From Candidatus Cacconaster stercorequi (GTDB taxonomy: Bacteria > Bacillota > Clostridia > Oscillospirales > Oscillospiraceae), in the NCBI GenBank assembly GCA_018064925.1, contig JAGHUH010000025.1:47847-111846 (forward strand): DNA of 64,000 nt, written 5' to 3'. This document shows, one piece after another, positions 57,429-64,000 of the stretch. The translations under genes and the position numbers were made by a program. The notes under the pieces were generated by a model. The model searched no databases. It saw only the letters and a program-made list of their open reading frames with translations, and was not told where the DNA came from. Each line of letters opens with the position of its first letter. Position 1 is the first letter of the stretch.

Positions 57429-58565
57429 TTAAAATCCTACATTTTCACGAATCATTCTCTCCAGCACGACAGCAAAATGATCCACCTGTCCTTTGGTTGT
57501 GAATGCCGACGGGCTCACTCGCACCGTTCCGGTTTCCAGTGTACCTGCCGTGCGATGCGCCAGAGGTGCGCACTGCAGACCCGATCGCACAGCGATTCCA
57601 TTCTGTGCCAACGCCTCGCCGATCTCCTCGCAATCTCTTCCATTCACGGTGAATGACAGTACACCGGTCTGATTTTGAAACTCTTTGTCGGCAAAAACAT
57701 TCACGCCGGGTAATTTCTCAAGCCGCCGCGCTGCATAAGCTGCCATGTTTTTTTCATGTCCAGCGATGGTATACAGACCTGTCCGGCGTACGAAGCGCAA
57801 TCCTTCCAAAAGTCCGGCAATCCCCGGCATATTATGAGTTCCGGCCTCCAGCTGATCCGGCAAAAAGTCCGGCATCTCCTGTTGGAGCGAAGCGCTGCCG
57901 GTTCCTCCCTCCAACAAACTGATCGCCTGATGATTGCAGAGCAGCAATCCCGTCCCCTGCGGGCCATACAGTCCCTTGTGCCCGGGCATCGCCACGAAGG
58001 CAGCGTCCCACTGCTTCAGTTCCACTGGCAGAACACCTGCCGACTGCGATGCATCCACAATCAGCGGTACGCCGTGGCTGCGGCACAATCTCGCAATTTG
58101 CTCCACCGGCTGTACACAGCCGAATACATTGGACACATGGCTACAGATGGCCACATCCGCCCCCAGTGCCAATGCCTCCGCAAAGCCGGACAGTGTTTTT
58201 TCCGGATGAAACAGCGGCGCATCTGCCACCAGGATTTCCACATTGGAAATTCCGTGCAGCGGGCGGGTGACAGCATTGTGCTCGTAACCGGAAATCACCA
58301 CTCTGCTGCCCGGACGCACCAGCGTCTTGATGGCAATGTTCAGCCCGTGGGTGGCGTTAAAAGTAAATACTACCTGCTCCGGCGACGGCACATCAAATAG
58401 CTCCGCCGCTTCACTGCGGCAGCGATATGCTGTTTCCTCTGCCAGATGCGAAGCCGGATAGCTCCCCCGCCCCGGCGAACTCATGGTTCCGGCGGCTCGC
58501 GCCATGGCACGCCGCACTGCTTCCGGTTTTTGTAGCGTTGTGGCAGCGGAATCCAGATAGATCAT
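57429..58565 (-). CDS. Cysteine desulfurase-family aminotransferase class V
   Basis: A 378-aa PLP enzyme: IYLDSAATTLQKPEAV start, FTFNATHGLNIAIKTLV, SHVSNVFGCVQPVEQIA, VDASQSAGVLPVELK, and the PLP lysine in FVAMPGHKGLYGPQGTGLLL. From memory it fits the TIGR01977 group (EF2568-like), found with selenium or molybdenum-hydroxylase accessory genes, rather than SufS or IscS. It would take sulfur (or selenium) from cysteine for the DUF3343 carrier with which it overlaps (ATGA). The ATG at 58565 behind GGGAGGTGG replaces the track start 25 codons earlier. Confidence 0.92.
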   Translation of the reverse strand: MIYLDSAATTLQKPEAVRRAMARAAGTMSSPGRGSYPASHLAEETAYRCRSEAAELFDVPSPEQVVFTFNATHGLNIAIKTLVRPGSRVVISGYEHNAVTRPLHGISNVEILVADAPLFHPEKTLSGFAEALALGADVAICSHVSNVFGCVQPVEQIARLCRSHGVPLIVDASQSAGVLPVELKQWDAAFVAMPGHKGLYGPQGTGLLLCNHQAISLLEGGTGSASLQQEMPDFLPDQLEAGTHNMPGIAGLLEGLRFVRRTGLYTIAGHEKNMAAYAARRLEKLPGVNVFADKEFQNQTGVLSFTVNGRDCEEIGEALAQNGIAVRSGLQCAPLAHRTAGTLETGTVRVSPSAFTTKGQVDHFAVVLERMIRENVGF

Positions 58566-58813
58566 TGCCCCACCTCCCGATATACACCCTCTTCCCTGTG
58601 AAATATATGAAACGGCTGCAGCGCTGCTGTCCGCAGACATTGCCGCGCCGTATCAAACTGTTCTCCCCGAATCCGCACCGCATAGCTGCATCCCCGGTCA
58701 GTCAACCCCACCGGAGCGCGAAGCATACTCGTGCGAATCCCGCACTGTTCCAGAACCCGGGACATTCGCTGTGCTTGGGTAATGGAACGCGCAACGAAAA
58801 GATAATCGTCCAT
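58562..58813 (-). CDS. DUF3343 putative sulfur/selenium carrier
   Basis: An 83-aa protein of the DUF3343 family, annotated as a Se/S carrier-like fold related to TusA/YedF partners. It begins DDYLFVARSITQAQRMSRVLEQCG and carries RGCSYAVRIRGEQFDTARQCL; the Cys in RGCSYAV is the likely persulfide carrier. ATG at 58813 follows GAGGAGGAG. It is coupled to the cysteine desulfurase gene, a common pairing, and acts as acceptor of its sulfur by inference. Confidence 0.85.
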   Translation of the reverse strand: MDDYLFVARSITQAQRMSRVLEQCGIRTSMLRAPVGLTDRGCSYAVRIRGEQFDTARQCLRTAALQPFHIFHREEGVYREVGQ

Positions 58814-58863
58814 GGTACTCCTCCTCACAGGGTCATCCTATGTAAATACACGGCAAAAGGTGC

Positions 58864-58899
58864 AAAAAAAGTGCCTGACCACAAGGATCAAACACTTTT
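58864..58899 (-). terminator. Terminator after ispF
   Basis: On the minus strand AAAAGTGTTTGATCCTTGTGGTCAGGCACTTTTTTT: an imperfect stem (CACTTTT arms plus GATC/GGTC) with a T tract. Confidence 0.75.
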
Positions 58900-58918
58900 C
58901 GACGGTATTCTTTTGTGT

Positions 58919-59410
58919 TCAGCGGTCGGTTGCTTTCTCCAACAGCGCCACGGCGTGAGCCGCCATGCCAAGTCCCTCACCGGTGAAACCCAAATGCTCC
59001 TCGGTGGTGGCTTTAACGCCCACCTGCTCCACCGATACGCCCAGTGTGCGCGCCAGGTTTTCCCGCATCGCTTTGCGGTAGGGTGCCACCTTCGGTGCCT
59101 GCGCAATCAGCGTGGCATCAATGTTCACCACCTGCCAACCGTTTTCTGCCAGCTTGGTCGCCACCTGTTCCAGCAGCAGCAAGCTGGAAATATCCAGAAA
59201 CGCCGCATCGTGATCCGGGAACAGACAGCCGATATCATCCAGACCGGCGGCACCCAGCAGCGCATCCATAATGGCGTGTGTCAGCACATCCGCATCGGAA
59301 TGGCCGTCCAGCCCGCGGTCATACGAAATTCTGACACCGCCCAAAATCAGATCACGCCCCTGAACCAGACGGTGTACATCATAACCGTGTCCAATTCTCA
59401 ACTTTGTCAT
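58919..59410 (-). CDS. ispF: 2-C-methyl-D-erythritol 2,4-cyclodiphosphate synthase
   Basis: A 163-aa MEP-pathway enzyme: IGHGYDVHRLVQGRDLILGGV (metal ligands Asp and His), GLDGHSDADVLTHAIMDALLGAAGLDDIGCLFPD, and VGVKATTEEHLGFTGEGLGMAAHAVALL at the end. It forms a trimer that cyclises CDP-ME-2-phosphate to MEcPP in isoprenoid synthesis. Four bases separate it from ispD. Confidence 0.97.
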   Translation of the reverse strand: MTKLRIGHGYDVHRLVQGRDLILGGVRISYDRGLDGHSDADVLTHAIMDALLGAAGLDDIGCLFPDHDAAFLDISSLLLLEQVATKLAENGWQVVNIDATLIAQAPKVAPYRKAMRENLARTLGVSVEQVGVKATTEEHLGFTGEGLGMAAHAVALLEKATDR

Positions 59411-59414
59411 GTCA

Positions 59415-60146
59415 TTATCCTCTGTTTTTCAAAATAGCCTCCGCAATCACCAAGTCAATCGGTGTGGTAATTTTTATATTTTCCGGGTTTCCAGTTGTCA
59501 AGTAAACTTGCTTGCCAAGGCGCTCTACTGCGGCACAATCGTCAGTTACACCTGCGCCATTCTGCAGCACCCCCTGCAAAGCAGCTTTCAGAATACTGCT
59601 CTGGAAAACCTGAGGCGTCTGCACAGCGTACAGCGTAGTGCGATCCGGCGTGGCGGTAATCAAACCCGTTTCATCCGCCACCTTGATGGTGTCCGTTACC
59701 GGTACGGCGGGGGCAGCCGCATAGGTCTGGCAGGCAAAGCGGATCACCTCGTCAAACTCCGCAGGGATCACCAGCGGACGGGCTCCGTCATGAACAGCCA
59801 ATAGCTCCGCTTTGGGACTCGTTTCCATGGCGGCAGCCAGAACCGATTCCGTTCGGGTGGCTCCTCCTTTTACCACGCGCACCGGCTTTCGCAGTTTGGC
59901 ACGGCTGCACAGATCCGCTACCTCCAGCAGTAGTTCCGCCTGCGCCGCCACAATGATCTCGTCCACCAATTCCGTCTGATCAATGGCACGCAGCGTATGC
60001 ATCAGCACCGGCATCCCGGCCAGAGCGCTGAACAGCTTATTTTCACCGCCCATACGAGTCGATGATCCGGCAGCCGGAACGATGGCAGCACAGAACGGCC
60101 GGCACTGATCCTGAACTTTTTTGACTTTATTCCAAAATTTGCCCAT
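59415..60146 (-). CDS. ispD: 2-C-methyl-D-erythritol 4-phosphate cytidylyltransferase
   Basis: A 243-aa nucleotidyltransferase: IVPAAGSSTRMGGENKLFSAL (CTP loop), VVKGGATRTESVLAA, VHDGARPLV and VTDTIKVADETGLI, TPQVFQSSIL. It joins CTP and MEP. The N-terminus carries about 15 extra basic residues (GKFWNKVKKVQDQCR) before the usual start. A GGAGG site lies ten bases upstream. Operon with ispF; the upstream leader contains a short frame ending in TAATG at this start. Confidence 0.97.
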   Translation of the reverse strand: MGKFWNKVKKVQDQCRPFCAAIVPAAGSSTRMGGENKLFSALAGMPVLMHTLRAIDQTELVDEIIVAAQAELLLEVADLCSRAKLRKPVRVVKGGATRTESVLAAAMETSPKAELLAVHDGARPLVIPAEFDEVIRFACQTYAAAPAVPVTDTIKVADETGLITATPDRTTLYAVQTPQVFQSSILKAALQGVLQNGAGVTDDCAAVERLGKQVYLTTGNPENIKITTPIDLVIAEAILKNRG

Positions 60147-60301
60147 TACACTTCAACCTCCGCTAACATCGTTTTCTGGATCCCCTGCTTCCGAACATAG
60201 TTTTTTGCCACGACGAATGGCTCGAAGAATGTGATGGAATATTCTTCCGTATCTCCGTTAAATCCATACGCAATCTGGTTCAAAATGTTTATTTCTTTTT
60301 T

Positions 60302-60330
60302 ATTATAGTGGTTTCTCCTCTCCTTTTCAA
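60302..60330 (-). promoter_or_regulatory. SigA promoter of ispD-ispF
   Basis: TTGAAA - 17 bases - TATAAT on the minus strand, giving a leader of about 150 bases before ispD. Confidence 0.75.
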
Positions 60331-60351
60331 GAAAAACAGAGCGCAAAAAAG

Positions 60352-60379
60352 AAAAAGCGGTCTTAAGACCGCTTTTTCA
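60352..60379 (-). terminator. Terminator after the second CoA-transferase
   Basis: AAAAAGCGGTC-TTAA-GACCGCTTTTTC: a symmetrical stem with T tracts, 17 bases after the stop at 60396. Confidence 0.9.
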
Positions 60380-60395
60380 AATGGATGAATTTCAA

Positions 60396-61739
60396 TTAGC
60401 GCTTGTTGCTGGGCAGCCAGATCTTCTGGGCCTCGGCGGCCTTAATCAGTTCCTCACGGAAGTCGGGGTGAGCAATGCCGATCAGCAGCTCAGCGCGCTC
60501 CCAAGTGGTCTTACCCTTCAGGTTGACCATGCCGTACTCAGTAACGATGTACTGCACGCAGGAACGAGGATCGGTAGCGATAGCACCGGGAGTCAGGGTG
60601 GGAACGATACGGCTCTTCACGGAGCCATCCTTGCCCTTAACGGTGGAGGACATGCAGATGAAGCTCTTGCCGCCCTTGGACTGGTAAGCGCCCATCACGA
60701 AGTCCAGCTGACCGCCGGTACCGGAAATGTGCTTCAGACCGGCAGACTCAGCGTTGACCTGACCGAACAGGTCCATATCAATGGCGTTATTAATGGAGAT
60801 GAAGTTATCCAGCTGGGACACAACATGAACATCGTTGGTATAGTCCACGGGAGCACCCAGAACATCGGGATTGCGATTGATGTAGTCATACAGCTTCTGG
60901 GAACCTGCTGCGAAAGCATAGACCTGACGGCCCTTATCCAGGTTCTTGCACTTACCGGACAGCTTACCGGCCATAGCCATATCCACAAAACCGTCCACAT
61001 ACATCTCGGTATGAACACCCAGATCCTTCAGATCGGACTCAGCGATCATGGAGCCAACAGCGTTGGGCATACCGCCGATACCCAGCTGCAGGCAAGCGCC
61101 GTTGGGGATCTGCTCGGCAATGATCTTGGCAACAGCCTTATCCACATCGGTGGGAGGTGCGCCGGCGCCCATAGCAGCTACGGGAGGATTGTCGCCTTCC
61201 ACGACGAAGTCAACATCCTTAATGTTGATCTCGGTGCCATTCAGACCGAAGCACCAGGGCATATTCTCGTTGACCTCAACAATGATGGTCTTGGCAGCGT
61301 CCAGCATGTCAGCCAGATGAGAAGCAGACAGGCCGAAGTTGAAGTTACCAAACTCATCCATGGGGGTAACCTGGATCATAGCAACATCAACCTTGGTGTT
61401 GCCATCGCGATAGAAACGAGGCAGTTCGGAATAACGCAGGGGGCTGAAGAAACCCATGCCCTTGGCAATGACCTTGCGGTCCACGCCGCTGCAATGCCAG
61501 GAGTTCCAGGTGAAGTGCTCACCAGCATCCTCTGCCTTGCAGATCTCGGGCATCCACATGGTAACGCCGCCGCGAACCTGAACACCCTTCAGTTCATTCT
61601 GGCGAGCAGCCAGAGCCTTATCCAGAGCAACAGGATGGTTGCAGCACCAACCATAGTCGACCCAATCGCCATTCTTGACGACCTTGACTGCTTCTTCAGC
61701 AGTACGCAGCTTCTGCTGATACATTTCTTTAACAGACAT
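60396..61739 (-). CDS. Acetyl-CoA hydrolase/transferase family CoA-transferase, paralogue 2
   Basis: A 447-aa family I CoA-transferase similar to that at 26.6 kb: [62 protein letters not shown] (catalytic Glu) and [11 protein letters not shown]. The N-terminus [31 protein letters not shown] resembles butyryl-CoA:acetate and 4-hydroxybutyrate CoA-transferases. The track ORF adds 60 spurious codons; the ATG at 61739 follows TGGAGGAG. Strong codon bias suggests abundant protein. Substrate unresolved. Confidence 0.9.
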   Translation of the reverse strand: MSVKEMYQQKLRTAEEAVKVVKNGDWVDYGWCCNHPVALDKALAARQNELKGVQVRGGVTMWMPEICKAEDAGEHFTWNSWHCSGVDRKVIAKGMGFFSPLRYSELPRFYRDGNTKVDVAMIQVTPMDEFGNFNFGLSASHLADMLDAAKTIIVEVNENMPWCFGLNGTEINIKDVDFVVEGDNPPVAAMGAGAPPTDVDKAVAKIIAEQIPNGACLQLGIGGMPNAVGSMIAESDLKDLGVHTEMYVDGFVDMAMAGKLSGKCKNLDKGRQVYAFAAGSQKLYDYINRNPDVLGAPVDYTNDVHVVSQLDNFISINNAIDMDLFGQVNAESAGLKHISGTGGQLDFVMGAYQSKGGKSFICMSSTVKGKDGSVKSRIVPTLTPGAIATDPRSCVQYIVTEYGMVNLKGKTTWERAELLIGIAHPDFREELIKAAEAQKIWLPSNKR

Positions 61740-61915
61740 GAAAACTCCTCCATTTATTAAAAATGATTTAATACACTCCTCAAAATGCATTTTGTTAATT
61801 TTACCACAATCCAGTGCAAAATGACAGATACTATCTTTATAAATCACAAAAATCAGAGATTTGACCAATTCTATGCAACCATTTCTATGCATTTTGTCAA
61901 TGTTTTTACGCCGCA

Positions 61916-61954
61916 ACACACACCCCGACTGCTAAAAAGCAGTCGGGGTGTGCG
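61916..61954. terminator. Strong hairpin between the cyclase and CoA-transferase genes
   Basis: CACACCCCGACTGC-TAAAAA-GCAGTCGGGGTGTG: a perfect 14 bp stem located 20 bases after the cyclase stop. It is placed as a terminator, but no T tract follows on the minus strand, so it may act as a Rho-dependent or processing/stability element. Confidence 0.6.
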
Positions 61955-61974
61955 CTGATTATGAATTTTTTATT

Positions 61975-62745
61975 TTACTCCTGCGGGCAGATGGCAAAGC
62001 ATCTTGCCGGGAATCCGCTGCCGTCCTTCAGCTTGGGGAATGTGCAGAAGATCACAGCGCCTACCGGCGGGCACTGATCCAGATTGCGCATCACCTCGAT
62101 CTGGATACGATCGGTAGACAGGATATACTGCTCACCGGGATAGGGATACGAACCCTCTGCCGTGGTCACGAAGCCGGGATCGGTATCGGCCGGTTCATGG
62201 CCGATAGCGCCGATATTCCGCTCCTCCACCAGCCAGCGGATCGCATCTACTGCCCAGCCAGGATAGTGCGGTACATCATTTTCATCGGGATTATCCAGAT
62301 TGGACTTCTTGTACCAATCGGAACGGAAAGCCACAAATGCGCCCTCGGGAATACGACCGTATTCCGCCTCCCACTTCTGCAGTTCCTCGATGGTCATCAT
62401 AAAATCGGGATTTGCAGCACATTCAGCGGAACGATCCACCACAACCAGCGGATACACCAATTCCTTCAATTCGATCTGCGACATATCACGGCCGCCGGGA
62501 ATGAAATGCACCGGTACATCGACATGGGTGCCGTACTGGCTGGCCACGCTGCACTGGAAGCAGCGCATGGGTGCCAGCTTATCCTCCGGGGTACCGTCGG
62601 CATAGTCAAAGAGTACATCAGCCTGGAAGGGCTTGAAACCGTACCAGTGCGGCGTTTCGGGGCTCAACTCATGGGTCAGCTCCACCCACTTATATTTGGG
62701 GGATTTCCATTCGCTCAATTGATTCCAAAGTGTCAAATTCGCCAT
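61975..62745 (-). CDS. Cyclase/kynurenine formamidase-family metal hydrolase
   Basis: A 256-aa protein of the putative cyclase family (Pfam cyclase; kynurenine formamidase KynB relatives). The metal-binding signature is SVASQYGTHVDVPVHFIPGGR (HxDxPxH), with VELTHELSPETPHWYG at the start and GAIGHEPADTDPGF in the C-terminal half, replacing the typical later His/Glu ligands. The ATG at 62745 follows GAAGGAGGAG. It has its own promoter and a direct repeat in the leader. No tryptophan-degradation genes are near, so the substrate is open (amide, lactone or formamide). Confidence 0.88.
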   Translation of the reverse strand: MANLTLWNQLSEWKSPKYKWVELTHELSPETPHWYGFKPFQADVLFDYADGTPEDKLAPMRCFQCSVASQYGTHVDVPVHFIPGGRDMSQIELKELVYPLVVVDRSAECAANPDFMMTIEELQKWEAEYGRIPEGAFVAFRSDWYKKSNLDNPDENDVPHYPGWAVDAIRWLVEERNIGAIGHEPADTDPGFVTTAEGSYPYPGEQYILSTDRIQIEVMRNLDQCPPVGAVIFCTFPKLKDGSGFPARCFAICPQE

Positions 62746-62770
62746 TGTTACTCCTCCTTCTATCACGCGC

Positions 62771-62799
62771 CAACTGTCCTTGTGTTGTGTTCAACTGTC
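62771..62799 (-). repeat. Direct repeat (operator-like) upstream of the cyclase gene
   Basis: CAACTGTC occurs at 62771-62778 and 62792-62799, spaced 21 bases start to start (two helical turns), just downstream of the promoter. A regulator binding one face of the helix is plausible. Confidence 0.45.
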
Positions 62800-62802
62800 T
62801 TT

Positions 62803-62831
62803 AGTATAGCATATTCCTTCAAATAATACAA
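62803..62831 (-). promoter_or_regulatory. SigA promoter of the cyclase gene
   Basis: TTGTAT - 17 bases - TATACT on the minus strand, about 60 bases before the ATG. Confidence 0.7.
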
Positions 62832-62867
62832 GTGGCAACTACACCAAAGCGCCCCTGTCTAAGCGCC

Positions 62868-62902
62868 AAAAAAGGTCGGCACCCAAAGGTGCCGACCTTT
62901 TT
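62868..62902 (-). terminator. Terminator after the S1-domain gene
   Basis: On the minus strand AAAAAGGTCGGCACC-TTT-GGGTGCCGACCTTTTTT: a 12 bp stem with T tract downstream of the stop at 62924. Confidence 0.93.
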
Positions 62903-62923
62903 ATTCTTGATTATCAGCTGAAA

Positions 62924-64000
62924 TTACTCAGCGTCCTCCTCGACTTCCTCGCTGTTGTTCAGCAGAGCGCGGATGGACAGAGAGATCTTCTGCTTCTCTT
63001 CATCCACAGCGGTGATCTTGGCATCAACGATCTGACCCTCGGACAGAACATCACCGGGCTTCTCGATACGGCGATCAGCAATCTGGGAGATGTGGATCAG
63101 GCCATCCACACCGGGAACGACCTCGGCGAAAGCACCGAAGGTCATCAGCTTCACGATGCGCACGGAAGCGACATCGCCAACCTGATAGGTCTCCATGAAC
63201 TTGTCCCAAGGATTGCAGGAACGATCCTTGACACCCAGAGAGATCTTATGCTTCTCGGCATCAAAAGCGATGACATACACATCCAGCGTATCGCCCACGG
63301 AGCAGACCTCAGCGGGATTCTTGATGCGGGACCAAGACAGCTCGGAGATATGTACCATACCGTCCACGCCGCCGATGTCAACAAACACACCGTAGGAAGT
63401 CATAGACTTCACGGTACCGGTGTAACGCTTACCGACTTCGATGTTGTTCCAGATCTCAGCCTGAGCAGCCTGACGAGCCTCGTAAGCCACGGCACGGATA
63501 GAACCGACCACGCGGCGGCGGGCACGATTGACCTCAGTAATACGCATGGACACGGTCTGACCGATCATCTCGCTCAGATCAGCGCCACGGGGCTGACCGC
63601 TCTGGGAAGCGGGGATAAACACGCGCAGACCCTTAACATTGGCAACGATACCGCCCTTGTTCTCCTCGGTGATCTTGCCTTCCACGGTAACCTTGTTCTC
63701 GCGGGCATCTTCGATATCTTCCCAAACCTTCACGGCGTCCAGACGCTTCTTGGACAGCTTAGCATAGCCATCCACATCATTGACGCGGATCACGAACAGC
63801 TCGATCTCGTCGCCGACTTTGACAACATCCTCGGGCTTCACATTGGGATCGGCAGACAGCTCTTCCACATCAATATAGCCAGCCTGCTTGCAGCCCAGAT
63901 CAACCTGCACCTCGGTGGGACCGATTGCAGTCACAATACCGGTTACCTTCTCTCCTGTATTTAAAGTCTTAAAAGATTTTTCCAGCATTTCTTCGAAGCT
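62924..64000 (-). CDS. rpsA: S1 RNA-binding domain protein (30S ribosomal protein S1-like), 5' end outside window
   Basis: At least 358 residues with four S1 OB-fold repeats: GEKVTGIVTAIGPTEVQVDLG, ENKVTVEGKITEENKGGIVANVKGLRVFIP, GKRYTGTVKSMTSYGVFVDIGGVDGMVHISELSW and GDVASVRIVKLMTFGAFAEVVPGVDGLIHISQI, then an acidic tail. The frame stays open to the window edge (SFEEM before the track's Met), and no ribosome site precedes the Met at 63988, so the start lies beyond 64000. In many Clostridia this S1 part is fused behind IspH; the phrase FEEMLEKSFKTLNTGE resembles that junction. Strong codon bias fits high expression. Confidence 0.9.
   Translation of the reverse strand, partial: SFEEMLEKSFKTLNTGEKVTGIVTAIGPTEVQVDLGCKQAGYIDVEELSADPNVKPEDVVKVGDEIELFVIRVNDVDGYAKLSKKRLDAVKVWEDIEDARENKVTVEGKITEENKGGIVANVKGLRVFIPASQSGQPRGADLSEMIGQTVSMRITEVNRARRRVVGSIRAVAYEARQAAQAEIWNNIEVGKRYTGTVKSMTSYGVFVDIGGVDGMVHISELSWSRIKNPAEVCSVGDTLDVYVIAFDAEKHKISLGVKDRSCNPWDKFMETYQVGDVASVRIVKLMTFGAFAEVVPGVDGLIHISQIADRRIEKPGDVLSEGQIVDAKITAVDEEKQKISLSIRALLNNSEEVEEDAE

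Noticed and set aside
60146-60346. 66-aa minus-strand ORF as a full gene
   Set aside because: Its TTG start lies upstream of the predicted ispD promoter and has no ribosome site, so it cannot be translated as drawn. Kept only as a low-interest finding.
60381-61760. 459-aa plus-strand ORF opposite the second CoA-transferase
   Set aside because: Antisense shadow of a highly biased gene; no ribosome site or recognisable motif.
1-64000. CRISPR arrays, insertion sequences, prophage, tRNA or rRNA genes
   Set aside because: No regularly spaced repeats, transposase/integrase frames or RNA gene signatures were seen apart from rnpB and the T-box; long intergenic spaces are rare and accounted for.

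Overview
The window looks like chromosomal DNA from an anaerobic, endospore-forming Firmicute, most likely a butyrate-type Clostridia member of the Oscillospiraceae/Ruminococcaceae. The evidence is: spoIIIA, spoIIA-sigF, yunB, spoVM and SipL-like sporulation genes; Gram-positive HPr kinase, RapZ/YvcK/WhiA, CdaA/CdaR and PASTA-kinase genes; a valine T-box leader; pyruvate:ferredoxin oxidoreductase; two acetate/butyrate-type CoA-transferases; and GC-rich coding DNA with AT-rich intergenic promoters. Almost all genes are on the minus strand. No rRNA, tRNA, CRISPR array, prophage or insertion sequence was recognised.

Layout. 1-1.6 kb: front of the spoIIIA operon (spoIIIAA-AB-AC, the last cut by the window edge) behind a SigE-like promoter. 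1.6-5.5 kb: DUF4364 protein, YerB-like lipoprotein, a Cys-rich unknown and an SLC13/ArsB-type permease. 5.6-15.7 kb: a tightly packed minus-strand run hprK - ROK kinase - murB - rapZ - yvcK - whiA - C_GCAxxG protein - dnaE - variant peptide deformylase. 15.9-22.5 kb: rpmB; pcrA; and, divergent from pcrA, a three-gene operon (37-aa membrane peptide, radical-SAM protein of the UDG-linked family, and its partner protein) whose promoter region carries two good matches to the Firmicute LexA (SOS) box; then convergent sigF-spoIIAB-spoIIAA. 22.5-28 kb: valS with T-box, a secreted barnase-like RNase with its barstar inhibitor, and a CoA-transferase. 28-36 kb: nifJ/por, ligA, yunB, murD. 36-39 kb (plus strand): RNase P RNA and a complete polar amino-acid ABC transporter. 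39-53 kb: a SipL-like SPOCS/LysM protein, spoVM (24 aa, absent from the ORF track), a 52-aa membrane peptide, then rsgA-prkC-prpC-rlmN-rsmB-fmt-def-priA-rpoZ-gmk-remA-yicC. This run matches the Bacillus subtilis ylo/spoVM region in gene order, but coaBC, rpe and thiN are missing here. 53-57.3 kb: Cys-tailed DnaJ protein, DUF5685, RseC-like protein, cdaR, cdaA. 57.4-64 kb: cysteine desulfurase with a DUF3343 sulfur/selenium carrier, ispF, ispD, a second CoA-transferase, a cyclase/formamidase-family hydrolase, and the 5'-truncated S1-domain protein at the right edge.

How the genes work together: sporulation (engulfment channel, forespore sigma switch, coat assembly), translation and ribosome maturation (two deformylases, fmt, rsmB, rlmN, rsgA, rpmB, valS), envelope growth and signalling (murB, murD, PrkC/PrpC, c-di-AMP, HprK/RapZ/YvcK), DNA repair (pcrA, ligA, priA and the radical-SAM module), and fermentative acyl-CoA metabolism (PFOR plus CoA-transferases). 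The strongest candidate for an incompletely described system is the SOS-box-controlled operon at 18.7-21.1 kb. Functional calls rest on recognised motifs and gene order; no database search was run.
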